Source: Saccharina japonica
Lineage: Eukaryota > Sar > Phaeophyceae > Laminariales > Laminariaceae
DNA: 64,000 nt
Direction: 5' to 3'
Assembly (NCBI GenBank): GCA_008828725.1
Contig: MEHQ01000451.1
Location: 572,201-636,200 of the forward strand
This document shows positions 11,341-25,317 of the stretch, piece by piece. Every line of letters starts with the position of its first letter. The stretch's first letter is position 1. The notes below the pieces were generated by a model, which did not search any database, was not told the DNA's origin, and saw only the letters and a list, made by a program, of their open reading frames with translations. The translations under genes and the position numbers were made by a program.

Positions 11341-14300
11341 TTGTTTGGTTGCTGGATTGTTTGTTGATTTGCTTTATTATGTTAATTTTTATTCTTTTTT
11401 TTTCTTTTCGTTTTTTCTCCTTTTTCTTTTATTCTATTTTTTTTTCTCTTGCATGCACCTGGATTGCTAGCAGGGTAGGTCTTGCTTGTCGTATATGGCA
11501 TTTCATTGTCTGCTCTGCTTACTGCACTGAGCGTAGTATCTCTGTGTCGTAGTTCTGTGACCACAGAACTGGTACCCTTTTTAGGATGGGGAATCGACAC
11601 GGACACTGGGTGTGCTGGATGTCGACGGGTAGAAAGGAAGGTTTGATGTGAAGAACACACACACTAGAACTCGAGCCTATGAGCATAGGTGGCTGTCATA
11701 GGCGAGGACAGGAATACGGCGCGAACGAAGGTACGTTGATTTCACCTCGCTGAATGAACTGTAACACACCAAGCTCTCGTTCCCACCGAACGGGGTATTT
11801 GTACTCACACAGGCCGTCCAAGCGTACGACACCTAACGAACGGCCAGCTCTCTGGCTGTGAACTCAGTTTGTGGAACCCGGAGTGGTCGTTCCGATTATC
11901 TATGTAGATTCCCTCCTCCGTGACGTCTGCTACCCATGCCACCGTCTATATTTTAAAGTGAGCACGGCGGCAACCCTCGGTAGGGATCAAGCGTCCAGGA
12001 CTAGCCAGTGCTTCGCAGGCTCGACAATATATGGCCACATCAGCCTAGATCGTGCTGGACCGGTCGAAATCTGGTCATCGGCGTATATCCCCGGGCATCC
12101 TCATTCAAAGTAGAGCTCCAACTTCCGATCGTATGAACTCGGTGTGGTCCTTCGGTATGCGCTTTGGGAGCGGCGTTTCCGCGAACGCGCCCCTCCGGTA
12201 CGGAGATTCGAGCGTTGTTCTTCGATACCCTTGGCTACGCAACTCGAGCGCGCTCCCGCTGTCTATGAGGTCTGAGAGCGGTTATGCGTTCTATGGATAG
12301 CCCCGCAACATAACCCGTTCCCAGAAGTCATTGCGGACGTTCAGCCCCCCTGGGACATCCCTCGTTCCCTTCATCGGGTTGCACCATAATGTTTTATCAT
12401 AATCAGTGTTTCGATGAGGTACACAGTTCTTCAAGCAAGGAGTCCCCATAAACAAGTACCCGCGGCCCTATCATGGCATGCCTCCAAAGGTGGTGTTACA
12501 GTAGCTGGTGTTCACAAGACCCACCCCTAATCGGTGATTCTTGCGCACGGTTCCCTAGGTGTTGTAGCCTTCTTGCCATGCTGTAAAACGGAATCGTACT
12601 GCGGGCTGCGTGTGCCCGCTAAGAAGAGCCCTGTGTGGCAGAAGGAGATGGTGTGCGGCCTCACGGGCGTGTAGCTTCTCCGTTGATCTCCTTTCTAGAT
12701 TCTCCCTCGGTGTCTTTATCGACGACGTCTGGTACAGGAACGTCTCTTCCACGTACTTGTGCTATGATATTTGATTACTTCGCCGCTACTCCTTGTCGGA
12801 CACCAAGTGCGACCTGAAGCCGTGGAGGATACAGCGATATCTCGGCATCCTGTGAGATTCGAACACCACCTCATTTCGGGCCCCGGTAGTAGAGGGGTGA
12901 GACCCAGGAGGCATTCGTACCGCTGTGGGGGGTTGGCAGGGGTACACCCTCTTTTTTAGTTTTAGCCAAGGCGTGGCCGATACGCCAGGAGAGAACACAA
13001 CGACCCGTTGATACTGTTTTGTTGATTCAACGTCGGGCGCATGACGGGCCCTTACACAGGCGGACAGGGTCGAGGTGCTGGAGCGCTCCTCATGTAGACA
13101 TAAACCACGTAGTGAAGTATGTATATATACTATCAGACCTCGACGTAGAGGCGAAGCGAAGTCAAGGAAGTCAAGTCACAAGCACGGGACCACACAAGGA
13201 AAGAAGGCTGGCCCGTATTTCCACCGCAATAAAGCCTCATCAAGTACATGAACTCCCAAATACCTGTAACCGCCATCGTACCTGTGGTATCTATTGCAAG
13301 CACAATCAATATGTTTCCCTCCCCCAGTCATGGTGGGACAAAATATAACCCATGGACGAGTGTAGCAAACGCCGAGGTCGTTCACACAGACGTCCAGGTG
13401 GGAGGGGCAGCGAGCCATAGTATGGACACGAGTTGATGCTTCGACGTATTGTTACCGGAGGAGTATTACATCCAAGTGCATGCACGTACGTAGCTCCCAG
13501 TACACAACGTATTATCGTACGGATTAATGGATCAGAAACGATCCCAATACCATAGGGTTTGAGAGAGAAACACACGTTTTCAGAGCAATCCCAGGGTAGG
13601 GGTACCACTTTTAGGCTCAATATTATTTAACCGGTTGTGCTCCTAACGTGAGTAAACACTGGATACTATTAGTATTTTACTGGTATATTTGTTTTTGGAC
13701 TACCGCATTGGAAGGTTTGGACGGGTTGCGCGAACGAATGTTTCCGTCGGGTGAGATATTGAGCTCCTCATATGAGAAGCTCAGAAAATTCTGCTGCACC
13801 CCTACCGTGGGATGACGCTTCAACAATTCAGGGTCTATTCCGGCCATGGCGTGCGTTTTGGGAACCCTCGTGAGGCGACCAGATTTCGTCAGGTAGCACG
13901 GCGCGACCGGGTTATGGACATATCGCACTGGAACGCTACCGACTCATGAGCAGGCCTGACGCGATCTCTCGCTTTACGCTACCCTCTGGCTGAATCGTGT
14001 TCATTCTTCGCCGAATCCCTTTCTTTTGCTCACGTACATTTGCCCAAACGGCACCGGCGTTGCTGTCGATCCGAGAGATAATCGGCACTGGGAACCCAAA
14101 CTTCCTGCGAAGCCAATTGGAGACGAAACATGTGTCCGAAATGCATCCCTGGGGGATATACATTGTTCCAACTTAATTTTATATATTTTAAGCTGTTTGA
14201 GATTTTTGTGACGTGGCTGAAATTTTGAGAAAATGGCACCCAAAATATCTACAGTGCTGTCATAGCCCATGTAGTAGGTGTGAGGTACAGGCTCAGTGCG

Positions 14301-15476
14301 TTATACATCTCGTTTTTAAACGCTGCTTTCAGTTCATCTCCCGTCTCGCAAATCGTACGAATTCTAGACAAAATGACGCTTGGTGGTTTCCAACTACTGC
14401 TGCAGAATATGATATCGTCAAGAGGGGGATGTAAGATTCAACATAGCTTGCTGCGCTGTTATTTTTGCTTGTTCCGAATGCATTCATTCTTCACCGGCGT
14501 ACCTACACTAGTATGCCTTAGAACACTCACGGACTATGTCATGCCCCATGTATCCTTGCCGCGCCCCGCCTCGCCTGTTCGCTCTTCGTATATACTGCCC
14601 CCCCTCCGTTATGAACGAGTGCAACGCGCAAAATCACACCGAACTCTACGCTGTTTGTGGCAATCTGAGCCTTTACGTGGCCCACAGGTCAAGCACAACA
14701 CCAACCGTCTTAGTACATACGACCACGATCAACAACAGTCACTTGTTTGTATTGGTAAGTGCGGAAACAAGAACCACCCCTGCGACGAGTAACGACTACT
14801 TTGAGTACCCCCCCACATGAGCTATGCCAAATATAAAACCCCAAAAGCAAGGGCCGGAAACCCCAAACTCGCATCCACTCCCCTAGCGCACCACTCGACC
14901 ATGAAAGGGACAGAGAACCTTCAACACAAACCATCGCGAAAGAGGCCTTCAGATGAACCTCGTCAGAGTCTAGCAACCCGTGCATCGACATTGTCGCACA
15001 AACACCAGACAGCCATTTCCGTTGCGAGATCCAGGATGCATACAACGGTGGAGGGCTCAACTCCCAAACTGTCAACGTTTTATTCGTAGACGATGCGAGA
15101 AGCACCTCAGTAGCGATCACAACGATTTAAACAATAGTCAGGCACAAACAAAAGGGATCTAGCACCTTAACGTGTCATATAATATATGTGCCATACTCAA
15201 GATATCACGACGGATCTCACAGATGCCTCCGCTAACCGAGCTACCACCTGCCAGCTTATAACCGAAGAACGTCAACCCATGAATCTAGACAGCTCGCGTG
15301 GGGGGCAAACCACACATTGGTGCCAAGGTACGGAGCGAACCGCCTTTTGTATGCTATAGTTTTTACAACTTCGGTGCTGATGAATTGCTCGCTGGCAAAT
15401 TGGGCACGGTATCCGCAACCGTATTCTCGCCCCCTGCGCAAGTCGTTTGGACTCTAGGGAACACCGCAGCATGATC
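11341..15476. other. No gene recognised, 4.1 kb
   Basis: T-rich from 11,341 to about 11,450. The rest is mixed-composition sequence without a convincing ORF, motif or family resemblance. Short frames at 12,635-12,960, 14,280-14,820 and 14,710-15,120 lack recognisable domains. This stretch separates the 3' end of the intact beta-helix gene from its pseudogene copy, and would hold the gene's 3' UTR just below 15,477. Confidence 0.5.
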
Positions 15477-18400
15477 TCAAATCGGAAGAGGGGCGCGCGG
15501 AGGAAACTCGCGGCTGGTCGAGAAGAGCGGCGACGATCTACTGGCGCATATTTCGCGTGTGTTTCGGATAAGGTTAGCGGTGTCTCGATCTGCCGTCGTA
15601 TCGGTTTCAATTAAGCTGACAGTAGTGTCGTTGTCGCACGAGTCATCTACCGAATGTTGCACGGTGAACATGGAGGCTAAGAGAACGGCGAGGGCCAGTA
15701 GCACGTTCATCGTTACCAAAAGCCCGGCGATCAAGCGGCGAGTGTCCTCTCCCCCGGCACCCATCGTGATCATCAGCGCCAGGATATTGCTCACCATGAT
15801 CACCACACAGCCCTGTGGTTTCGACGAAAAGACGAGGTGGTCGGACTTCTACTGTAGAACAATGTGGAGTTGTTCGATGTCAAAAGGGCAGAGGCTTCGA
15901 CCACTGCAAATCCGCGTAGAGATTTATCTCGTCACATGTTGGTATGTGGACTACGACGAATCGGCTTCCTTGGGCCAGGTCGGCAAAATATGACGTGGCC
16001 TAAGTGCACAGAACACGCATCGTGCTGGATCCTTCAGTTACAGAACAAGTCCAACGTCAGTGATAGTTTAAACGCAGTGTAGAATCGGTCCCGAGGCGAA
16101 AATACCAAGCTTCCTGAACATATTCGACAATATTACCACTTTGTCATTACAGTGCAAATATCGAGGAAATGGTGTCTCCGCTCACCAGACGATAGAGCCA
16201 AGTGTCTGTCGGGTCCAGGTAGGGTTGCATGAGGTCGAACCCAAGCAGACTCCCAAAGGCAAACATACAAGCTATGGCAGCTTGCGTCGAGCTGCGCGGC
16301 TTGAAAAAAATAAGCACTCCCGTCAAAAGCATCTGCCGCCCGCACTCGATCAACTCATAGTGGAACAAACCAGGGCCTGGGTACGAATACATGGCGGCAA
16401 GAGAGGCGACAGCAGTTGGTGTATTTTTAGCCATCAATGGTGCCTCGTGAGTTCTTATTTTCTGGCATAGTGGTCGAACACGTGATATGGGACTTGCTGG
16501 TTGATTGAACAGGCTGAAATCCTTCAACGCAGGCCAGTGAAAACCCTCGGCTCTCTCCCATGGATAGTGCATGTCTTTAATCCACCAGCACAAGGTACTC
16601 CGAACGTTTCCCCAGATATACCCGGAAACATGCAGAGCAAAATAATAAATGGCGGATACATTCTGGGGGCCGGAGACTGCATGCGAATACAACCCTCACC
16701 GAAAGTCTTCCACATAATCGTGGAGGACATCAGGTCTGGGTGGTCCCTCCGCGCCCTTACTGTCTCATTTAACTCTTGTAGCTCCTGCTGGGGCAATCCA
16801 TTCTTAGATTGACCGTTTGACGAGAATCTGAAGAACAAAGCGAGGGTGCTGGCTCCTTCAGCAAAGCCAGTTCTAGCGGTGGTCTGGCCGGTTTGACCAG
16901 CGTTGACCTCGACCCCGGTGAGGACGTGAGGGTTGAGCAATTCCCGGTTGTTCCAGAGGGCGACGGCGTACAGGACGGGTATGCCGATAGGGTAAACCTT
17001 CATAGCGTCAAGGTAACGTCAAAGGTGGGTATAGTCTTAGCCGCCATAGCAGACAAGAAGCGACAAAAACAGTAACTCCACCACGGAACCCACTCGATGC
17101 CCTCGCCTGCATTCTGCAAGTATGCTGCAAAAACAGAACACAGGGAACACTAACAGTACGCTGACTTGGACACGCCACCGCCCTCACCAACATCATGAGT
17201 GTCGCGTAGCCTTTGAAGAACCTATGCCTGCTCGATTCACAAGAAATGCTGTAGTCTGCTCTGAGGTAGCTGGTCCCATCCCCTACCACTGTGTAATCGC
17301 AGGCGAAGGTACTTAACACCAAAGTAGAAGCCGGGGTGAACACCTGCATAACATATTCCAAATACAGAGATTAGTGTTCTTAGGCTTAGACCCTCGCGTC
17401 TTTATAGAAAGAATAAGTGGTCTTGGCTCGTGTGGGCGCAATACACAACAACGATTCCAGCAGTATGTGTAAGCATAACTCTACATGCAAGGCATGGGGT
17501 CTCCAGTATGCGACGCTTTGGATGCGGTCAAATAGTAGTAGAGTGGTGAATCATATTTCCGGGGAAGGCGACCCGTTGTAAGCGTACTTGTTCGCGGAAC
17601 AAGTGTTGGCGCTCATTGGTTATTAACCTCACTAAGACAGGTGCTCCTTATGTCTGATAAGCATTCATTACACGATCTCGAAACACGCCCCAACATGAAT
17701 GAATCTTCGTTTCCATGGACAAGCTACCGTAGCTACCTGTTACGTGTTTCTACGCGTGAACACACTCCTGCCCAACTCTTCATCAAGATAGCAAGTGGAC
17801 GACTGAACCTCACCAAGAAAGTTAGAAGCAACCCCGCCGCCACATGCCTGGACCACGCAGTCCTCTGCGCGGTCAATCCAACCGACCCCACCCCCGCCCT
17901 ACTCTTCGCCACGTAATACGTAAACAACAGCCCAACCGCCAGTACCAAAGGCACCAGCGTCGTAACCAGAAGCCTTTCGTAAAAATTCACAGATGGTAGG
18001 ACGCACGAGGCCGAGAGGATATGCCCGATGTCGAGGTTGACGACGTCGATCCAAGACAGAAAACTCGCATAGGACGCTGGGAACTCTATATTTGTGATGC
18101 TCGAGAAACGAGTGAGGATCTGCCATACCACGATCAGGATCTTGAGCTTGCTAAGTGGCAACCTTGACGCCCAGACCTTGATATTGACGCTCACACCACA
18201 GCACTTCGACCCCCCTTCGTCGTTGGTCCTGTTCACTACTTCCCCGTCCAAAACTACGTCACCTACGGTCGATAGGCCAGCCGTATCACTGGCAAGCATC
18301 TTTACATCACTAATATCGCGTCTCGCCGGGACGTCTGCCAGCCCGACATTGGTCCTGGGCCCACCAACAACTCGGCAAGGCCGGATGTAAGCGCAGCCTA

Positions 18401-21400
18401 TGCCGTCCGCGGCAACATTTGTAAGCGATGATTTTCTGCCGCTTTGATCGATATTGATGTTGCCGGAGCGGTGTTGATTTTCCCACGTAAATCTACACGC
18501 AGGAGTAATGGTATCGTTTGAAGAATCCTTTGTGTCACCACTCTCCGGCCCCGGCGAGCTTGTTCGCGATACAATCCAAACCTTGGATTTCATGATCGCT
18601 ACCGAAATCTTTCGCGTGACGGACGTGCACATGATGTCGACGGCATCAAGCCCTCCTACAAGGAATACCACAGCAAAAATCCCCAGCAGCAGTATCACCA
18701 CGGAGATAATGACAACCGCCCAGGTGAGCAGTTGGCCTTCGGTAGTTTTGCAAGAATGACAGGTATTGCTGACGCCCCTTCCATAATCTTCGAAGCACAC
18801 GGCACAATCTGCAAAATATGGTAGAAACATGGGACTTAAGACGATGAATATTACGTTCGACCGATACTTGACTAGTGCCGACGGCTACGTTTCGGACCAT
18901 TTGAGACGTACACGAAGAAATATGCGATGTGAGGCGAAGCGTAATTGGGTCCGTCTTCGAGGATCGATGAATAAATACGGTGTCGTAGAGTGGCGTGGTG
19001 AGTGATCAAGCACCATATACCATCCCACATCTACCTATACCGGGAATAGTCTTGCTTGTATATCTTGCGACTGATCGAATTGGAACTAAGGAATACTCGG
19101 CGTTAGGCAGGACGACTTACGCCGGGCTCACTGTATCCTTCTGCGCATTGTAAACTCACATGGTCCCTTATACCCAACGTCACAGTAATCGTCAGCGTGT
19201 GATACGTGCGTAGTCCCTACGCACGCCCCCGAATGAAAGCACTCGTGCACCACCAGAGATTTGTTGCTCGACCGCCAGTAACCCGGCCTTATGGGTAGTG
19301 CGGTCAACGTTGCTTCTGGGCTCTCGCAATCCACCCCTTCCGCACCAATAATAAAATCGCACTGCTCGCACGAAACCCCATCGGTTTCGCCAGCCAGCGG
19401 CGCGCCGTATTGATAAACGTCGCAGAGGTATAACGTTGATACCACTTCCAGTGCAACATCAGAGGTCGAGTTGGCGCTGCCCACGGAAGTTAGATTGAAG
19501 ATACTGGTCAGATTACCACCCACGCCCTGGTTCGTAGCTGTACCGGTAACCGCAACAGTGACTTCACTGCCAGGAAGCAACATCCCGCTGGACGGAACTA
19601 CGTCCAAATTCAGGTGCTCAGCCTCAAATGTCAGGCCCCAAATGATGTACGTGGTCCCGTTTCCCTCTGACGACACCAATAGTTCAAACGACACCGTGTT
19701 GGGCCTTAAGGTCTTGCTGGGTGGGCGGTTGTTGGTGCTGAGCGATACTTCGCCACCGTCGTCTAGACACGTACCGGCATCGAGGCACTCGCACAGCACT
19801 CCGAGGGTGCTGTTCACGCACTTCCCGGGCCCGCACACGTTGGGGGAAGCACAGCTCAAAGCACGGTTCACTCGTTCCAGTGGGCTGCCGCCTCGACCGG
19901 CGTTTGGTGACGTATAACCACCGACGATGGCGTTGCGGATCTTTGCATCTGAGTTGAGCGAGATGACTGCCATGGCTTCGGAGCTCCCACTGAAGTCACA
20001 ACTATCAATCACGAGCGAGTCAGCGTCCGGGTTCCTGTGGTAGATCACGGTATCACCGAGCCAGCCATCAAACGTGCATTCCACTAACGCAAGCGTGGAG
20101 ACGCTGTCGGATTGCACCGCGCGGTTCGTTGAATCTTCCTGAAGGCCAACGTCCGATCTAAACGTGACCCCGGTGGCGATGACGGAACTCGTAGTCATAT
20201 AGACGACGCTGCCGCTAAATGCAGCGTCATCAGTTATCTCGTGCTTCTCCAGATTGACGCTCTCGACACCTGTCAGGTATAGGGCCGCTCCTTGGGGCGA
20301 TTGATTGGCAATCAAGTCGCAGCTAGAGTTAACCCATGTGGAACGTCTGGCATATACTCCACCGCCTTGGTCGCCGGCGTAGTTGTCTCTGATGATGGCG
20401 TGTTCGCACGTGAAGCAGGCGCCTTCCTCCAGAAATACGAACCCTCCGTAGAATCTGGGAAAACGCGTCGTGGGCGGTAGACAAGCATGGTTATACGCCA
20501 ATTCAGTGAGTGTTTTGCACAAACCCTGCCGCCGATCTGGCGTTTATTGGTATGAAGTAACAGCAGGATCAAGGCGCTAAAACATGGCATCAAGGCTAGC
20601 GACGTCTCGCGAGTCGACCATCGTCCACTACGCTGGGCTGTGTGTTGTCCCATGATACCCGCTCGACCGGGCCGCGAGGCTTTACATGCATCACGAGACT
20701 GATTGCGTTGTCTTAAAGGGAGCTTACGTTGCGCTGTTGTTGCTGAACGTGCCTCCAGTGATGTCCACCAACGTATTTCTTCCCCGTATTGAGATCACGC
20801 CTCCCGATTCCAGTGCGCTATTGTTCTTGAATATTCCTCCTTCGATCGTTATGGTCGATGGTTCTCGTCTCCCATCGCAATATATCTATTGTAGAAAGAA
20901 ATCGTCAGAGTTCAGGTAGAGCAGACACAAATTAAATGAGAAGGCTTCAACGACTAGGATTGTAAGCGAACATGTAGGCCCGGGGAAATCGACGAGCTTG
21001 CTGTAAGGCAAACCTGTCCGACCCGGTGGTGAGAGCGCGCCTTACAGCAGCTGAACATCACAGACACATGATCAAGGATTTTCTCGTCGAACGACCCTGC
21101 CGTCCGTCCATCCGAGGTATGCCATGATGGCCGAGAAATGTTCGAGACAGGGGGATAGAATACCACATTGCATCGGAACGAGAGTTTTAGATCGGCTGCG
21201 AGATGCATGGTGGTGAAGGTTTTACCACAGTAAACAGCCGTGCAAAACCTCGGGGACAATTTAACGATCCGCACGAGCTTCCCGACCAACGTTCCCCTTC
21301 CTAAACGTGCTGTAGGGGCGAACCAATACGTGGCTTCATCAACAACAAACATCAATACATGTGAACGTTGCGCTTAAACCAATGCGATGTTCATAATATC

Positions 21401-23062
21401 ACCGCACCACGCCGGCTCTCCTTCCGCCCACGTTGTTTTCGAATGTCCCTCCGGTGATCTTCACACTCGAGTTGTCTCTGACATTAAGAAAGCCGCCTCT
21501 TACGCCGCTTCGGCACATAAAATATCCACCCAAGACATTTATCTCGCATCCTTCATATCCGTCTGCTCGCCACATGTCCAGAACATAACATGAAAAAAGA
21601 GACAGGATGAAACCCGATTGTAACCAAGCAGCCAGCAGTCAGTCGCAGGGCATAAACAACAGTGGTCAATAAAGTCGGGTACGTATTCAGCGCGACTGGT
21701 GGAGAATATACCGTGTTGACAACCGCGTTCCGCGAAGGCACACACCATCTGATCGCGCTCCAGTCTGCATCTCAGAGCAAGACCACGAAGCTGCGGAGTA
21801 AGATGCCGGGGACCGCACGTGACCAGTGCCCCATATACGCTACGGCATGCATGAGGATATCTACCAATGTTTCGATTTTGGGAAGGGGACTTGATAACAC
21901 CAGCGTGTGCCGCCCGGACGATCAATTACTAGCGGCTTTGCCCTTTTGTGTTCAGCCGCTTCAACCGTTGAAATCAAGCTTCCAAAACAAGGGTGGCGGC
22001 TATCGTTTGTTGTACAAGCTCAACAGAACCTACTGTGGTACTATATATACAAGGTTTCCCTTCGGAATAGTGAGTTGGAATCCGGGGGGTGTTGCAAGTT
22101 GAAGAGGGGGAGCACACCACACAGGCTTTCCTCCTATGCATATGAGCCTTCTTGAGGGTTGCTGTTGTTGTACCGCTGCTGCAGCTAGACTGTATTATGT
22201 GTGAATGCCTTTGAAATTCAAAAGAAAAGTTCGAGGGAGACCTGCTGCTGCCTGGATGGGCTGCTACTGCTACTATGAGGCCGAGATTGTATGCGATGTG
22301 CTTGAAGGTGGCAGCTAAGAAAATATTAAAGTTCAAACTCCCAGAACAACATATGAACCTGTATGAACCATAAATAAGTGGACCCACAGCAGTACTCCAG
22401 AAGCTAAAAACCTATTTCACCGCGGTATGTGAGACTTCTCCATTTGTCATCCTCGAATCCATACTCGTACACAAACAAAGAGACAACCTCAAAGCATGAC
22501 TGGTGTTGCACGCAAGAAATCCCGAGGTGGGAGGGGGCCACGTAGTCGGGGAATCACGTCCGAGGTGCGAGCTGGCCAGGCGATCTGGTCAGGTGCGAGC
22601 TGTTATACACCAGCAGCAGAGAACATGTGAAAGATTGCTGCTCATTTTGAGTGTGTGGGTTTATATTCTCCTGCTTGTATCTAGCTCGGCGGAACGGCTC
22701 CCCATGTTTACCTGTCGGGTTTCGCGACTTTGAACGTCGAAAACACGCATCACGGAGCTCGGCCAAGGCCCAAACATAAGCAGTGTGACTGCGGGCCTCA
22801 CGGCCGAGAGAACGATAAACACCTCCGGCCGGAAGAAAAACAAATGCCGGTCAGAAAAATGGCGTTAATTCCATACATACTCATATATGTAGCTCTCACA
22901 TATGCAGCCCCCGTAGTCCGCCTCGTTGTCGAGCATTACCGTCCCGTTGTTCACACTGCTCCTTCCTGCGCTGTACAAGCAACCGCCGTTTCTATCCGCC
23001 ATGTTGTTGGTGCAAACGACATCGTTGAATATGATCGTGCCACTTGAATCCCACCCGAACAC
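15477..23062 (-). CDS. Beta-helix, EGF-like, multi-transmembrane surface protein (exons 2-10)
   Basis: Nine exons, with all donor and acceptor phases agreeing: 23062-22900, 21562-21408, 20885-20728, 20454-19160, 18808-17814, 17343-17188, 16997-16700, 16376-16186, 15812-15477 (stop). Donors are GTGAG except GTGCG after 21408 and GTAAG after 20728. They encode 1,248 residues without a stop. Order: parallel beta-helix repeats (GGxxY, ITIEGGIFKNN, ITGGTFSNNSA); a Cys-rich EGF-like part (CGPGKCVNSTLGVLCECLD); a second Cys cluster ending GYKGPYCAVC...NTCHSC; then about seven membrane segments, starting with LLTWAVVIISVVILLLG, with YLRADYSISC and VYPIGIPVLYAVALW between. The C-terminal tail is short. 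Likely a plasma-membrane sensor or adhesin facing the cell wall; that role is inference. The first exon probably lies at 50,368-51,435, because this segment lacks a start and signal sequence. Confidence 0.85.
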
Positions 23063-24760
23063 CTTAACGCCGGGTTAAAGTAAAGGCATCGACAAAAAAT
23101 AGTTTAGAAGGGTTTGTCACTGAGCTTCATGATACCCGCCAGTTCCTGCAGGAGAAAGAGCTGTCAAGAGATCGTACCCGTTAAGGGCCTTGCTGAAAAC
23201 GAGAGCAACAAACGACGACATGGCGGGTTGAGGGATCACAATACATTCCACACGACACCACGCGTTGTACGTTTATGTTTTTGACGAGAGCACTGCTGAA
23301 TACCTCTAATAGTCCGCGGTTGACCAAACTGTTCCAAGTGTCGATTGGAATATTCCAGTGATCCGGCCAGTTCCTGGGCTAATAGAGCTGTTTCGCTGTG
23401 TACAATGTGTCATATGCACCGCAGTTGGAAACTTGACATGGCACTTCTACTTTACAGGCAGTACACATCGACGGCACATAAATACTAACGCGTGTTATAC
23501 CTGGGACCTGATGTAAAATTTGGAATTTCGCGGTTGTGCGGAAACCAATGATATTCGTTGGCATCACATACTTAAATCATACTTATTCCTGAAATGTAGG
23601 TGTGTACAAGGGGGTTTCCGACTACCAGCTCGCGTGATGCCTAAAATATTGTCAACGTTATGACGAAGGATGAAGGTCAGACGTCTACCAAGCGTGGTCC
23701 GAGTGCCCTCAACACTGCTCCCGGAGAACTGGAGTGATTGATATACTCATACGTTCGGTTGTACAAGATCCCGGGGTGTACGTTGAAAATGGGGAACACA
23801 ATCGTTCATAGTTACCGGGCATATGAAGCCTGTGTGCGATTCTGTAGATAGTGTACCGCTGCGGTTGTTGTGCAGCTGTTGTTGGACTACAAGTCTGTTC
23901 GTACTGCGCTGGTGCTATTTAAAAATCAGAGAAAGTGCGGGTTGAAATTGTTCAGATTGTGTTCAGGATTGCACACACACCTACACACGCACACACAGAA
24001 TAACCATTCGTGCTTGTCACAAACATTTCGTAAAATGCGTTTGCTACTGTGCCATGGCCGCCAAAAGTAAATCACACACGAGGCGGTGTGGTACGGTTAC
24101 ACGGCAGCAGCAGACAGCACAGCAAAATAACATTAATAACGAATGAAACGTGCACCGCTTTTCTGGAAACGGATATTTCTGCTGCCGTTGCAGGAGTGGT
24201 ACACACGCACACACGCGTGCAGATACATCATTCGTGGTTGTAACAAAGGGAAAACATTGCTGTGCGGCTGCTGTTGTACCGTGGCTGACTCAGAGCATAC
24301 GAAGTATAACTTTTACTGGTTGATATGGTACTTCCAAGGTACAGCATCAGAGTGAGCAACAAAAAAACAAAATGACATTTTGGTGTCTCCATGCTCTTGC
24401 TGGACCCAGCAGGGCAGAGCGCAAACGCTTGGAAAATAACTTCTCGCAACATTTTGGGCGACCAGAGCACCCGCGGCGGAGCGGTACTGGGGCCCAAATT
24501 TGCGCCGTAGTGTATCCACGCCCCCCCACCGCGTGCCCCGCACCCATGGGTTACACATATATTTACTGTAGCAAAAGTGGCAACATCAGCAGTGAAATCG
24601 AGGATTGCGGCGACACACATCTCTGATATTTAAACGCCGTGTATGCTAGTTTGATCGCGCGTACTTCGGGGTTTACCATGGCGCCGATTGTTGCTGCAGG
24701 AAAATATGCCTCTTCACAGTAGGGTGCGTGCCGGCTTCCAATACTTAATAACCAGTTAGA
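23063..24760. other. No gene recognised (probable giant-intron sequence)
   Basis: Mixed sequence with CA-rich stretches (about 23,970-24,000 and 24,200-24,220). If the exon at 50 kb belongs to the gene ending at 15,477, this and everything to 50,367 is one intron. Confidence 0.4.
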
Positions 24761-24766
24761 CTGTTG

Positions 24767-24815
<49 letters not shown>

Positions 24816-24862
24816 GGCTGGCTGTCTGGCTGCCCGGCTCTCTGGCTGTCTGGCTGGCTGGC
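24767..24862. repeat. (TGTC)n microsatellite
   Basis: About 14 uninterrupted TGTC units, followed by degenerate GGCTGTC units to about 24,875. Confidence 0.95.
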
Positions 24863-25317
24863 TGTCTGTATGCCGTTCTTTCTGTGTACTGTCGGTCTGA
24901 AATGGTCTCGTGTTTGTACATGTTGGTTGTACTCAATAATACGACGGAGTATGTCAGGGAGTTCCATATATTGATGTGACATTTTGTGTAACGGTATACC
25001 TGCGGTTAATTGGCGGTTAATCGGCGGGGAATCCGCGGATAATCATCCGCTGAATTACGGGTTATCTGCGACGTTCATTGTCTGGCAGCATGCTGGATGA
25101 CACCCTTTTGGAGATCCACCACGAGCTCCCACTCGGCGGCCCTGTACCAATACGCGTACATTTTATATTGTATTGCTGTCTTAAGTCACCACGGCGCCGT
25201 GCCAACTAGAGTACATGCACCTTTAGATGTCAATCACCACACTAGTGAGCCGGCGACCTTCTACTGGTACAAGCGTAGCCCCGGCCAGCCTAGAAAGGCG
25301 AGAACCAGCTCCGAGCG

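Noticed and set aside
11871-12960. Possible retroelement pol remnants
   Set aside because: Short frames only, none with RT, RNase H or integrase motifs.
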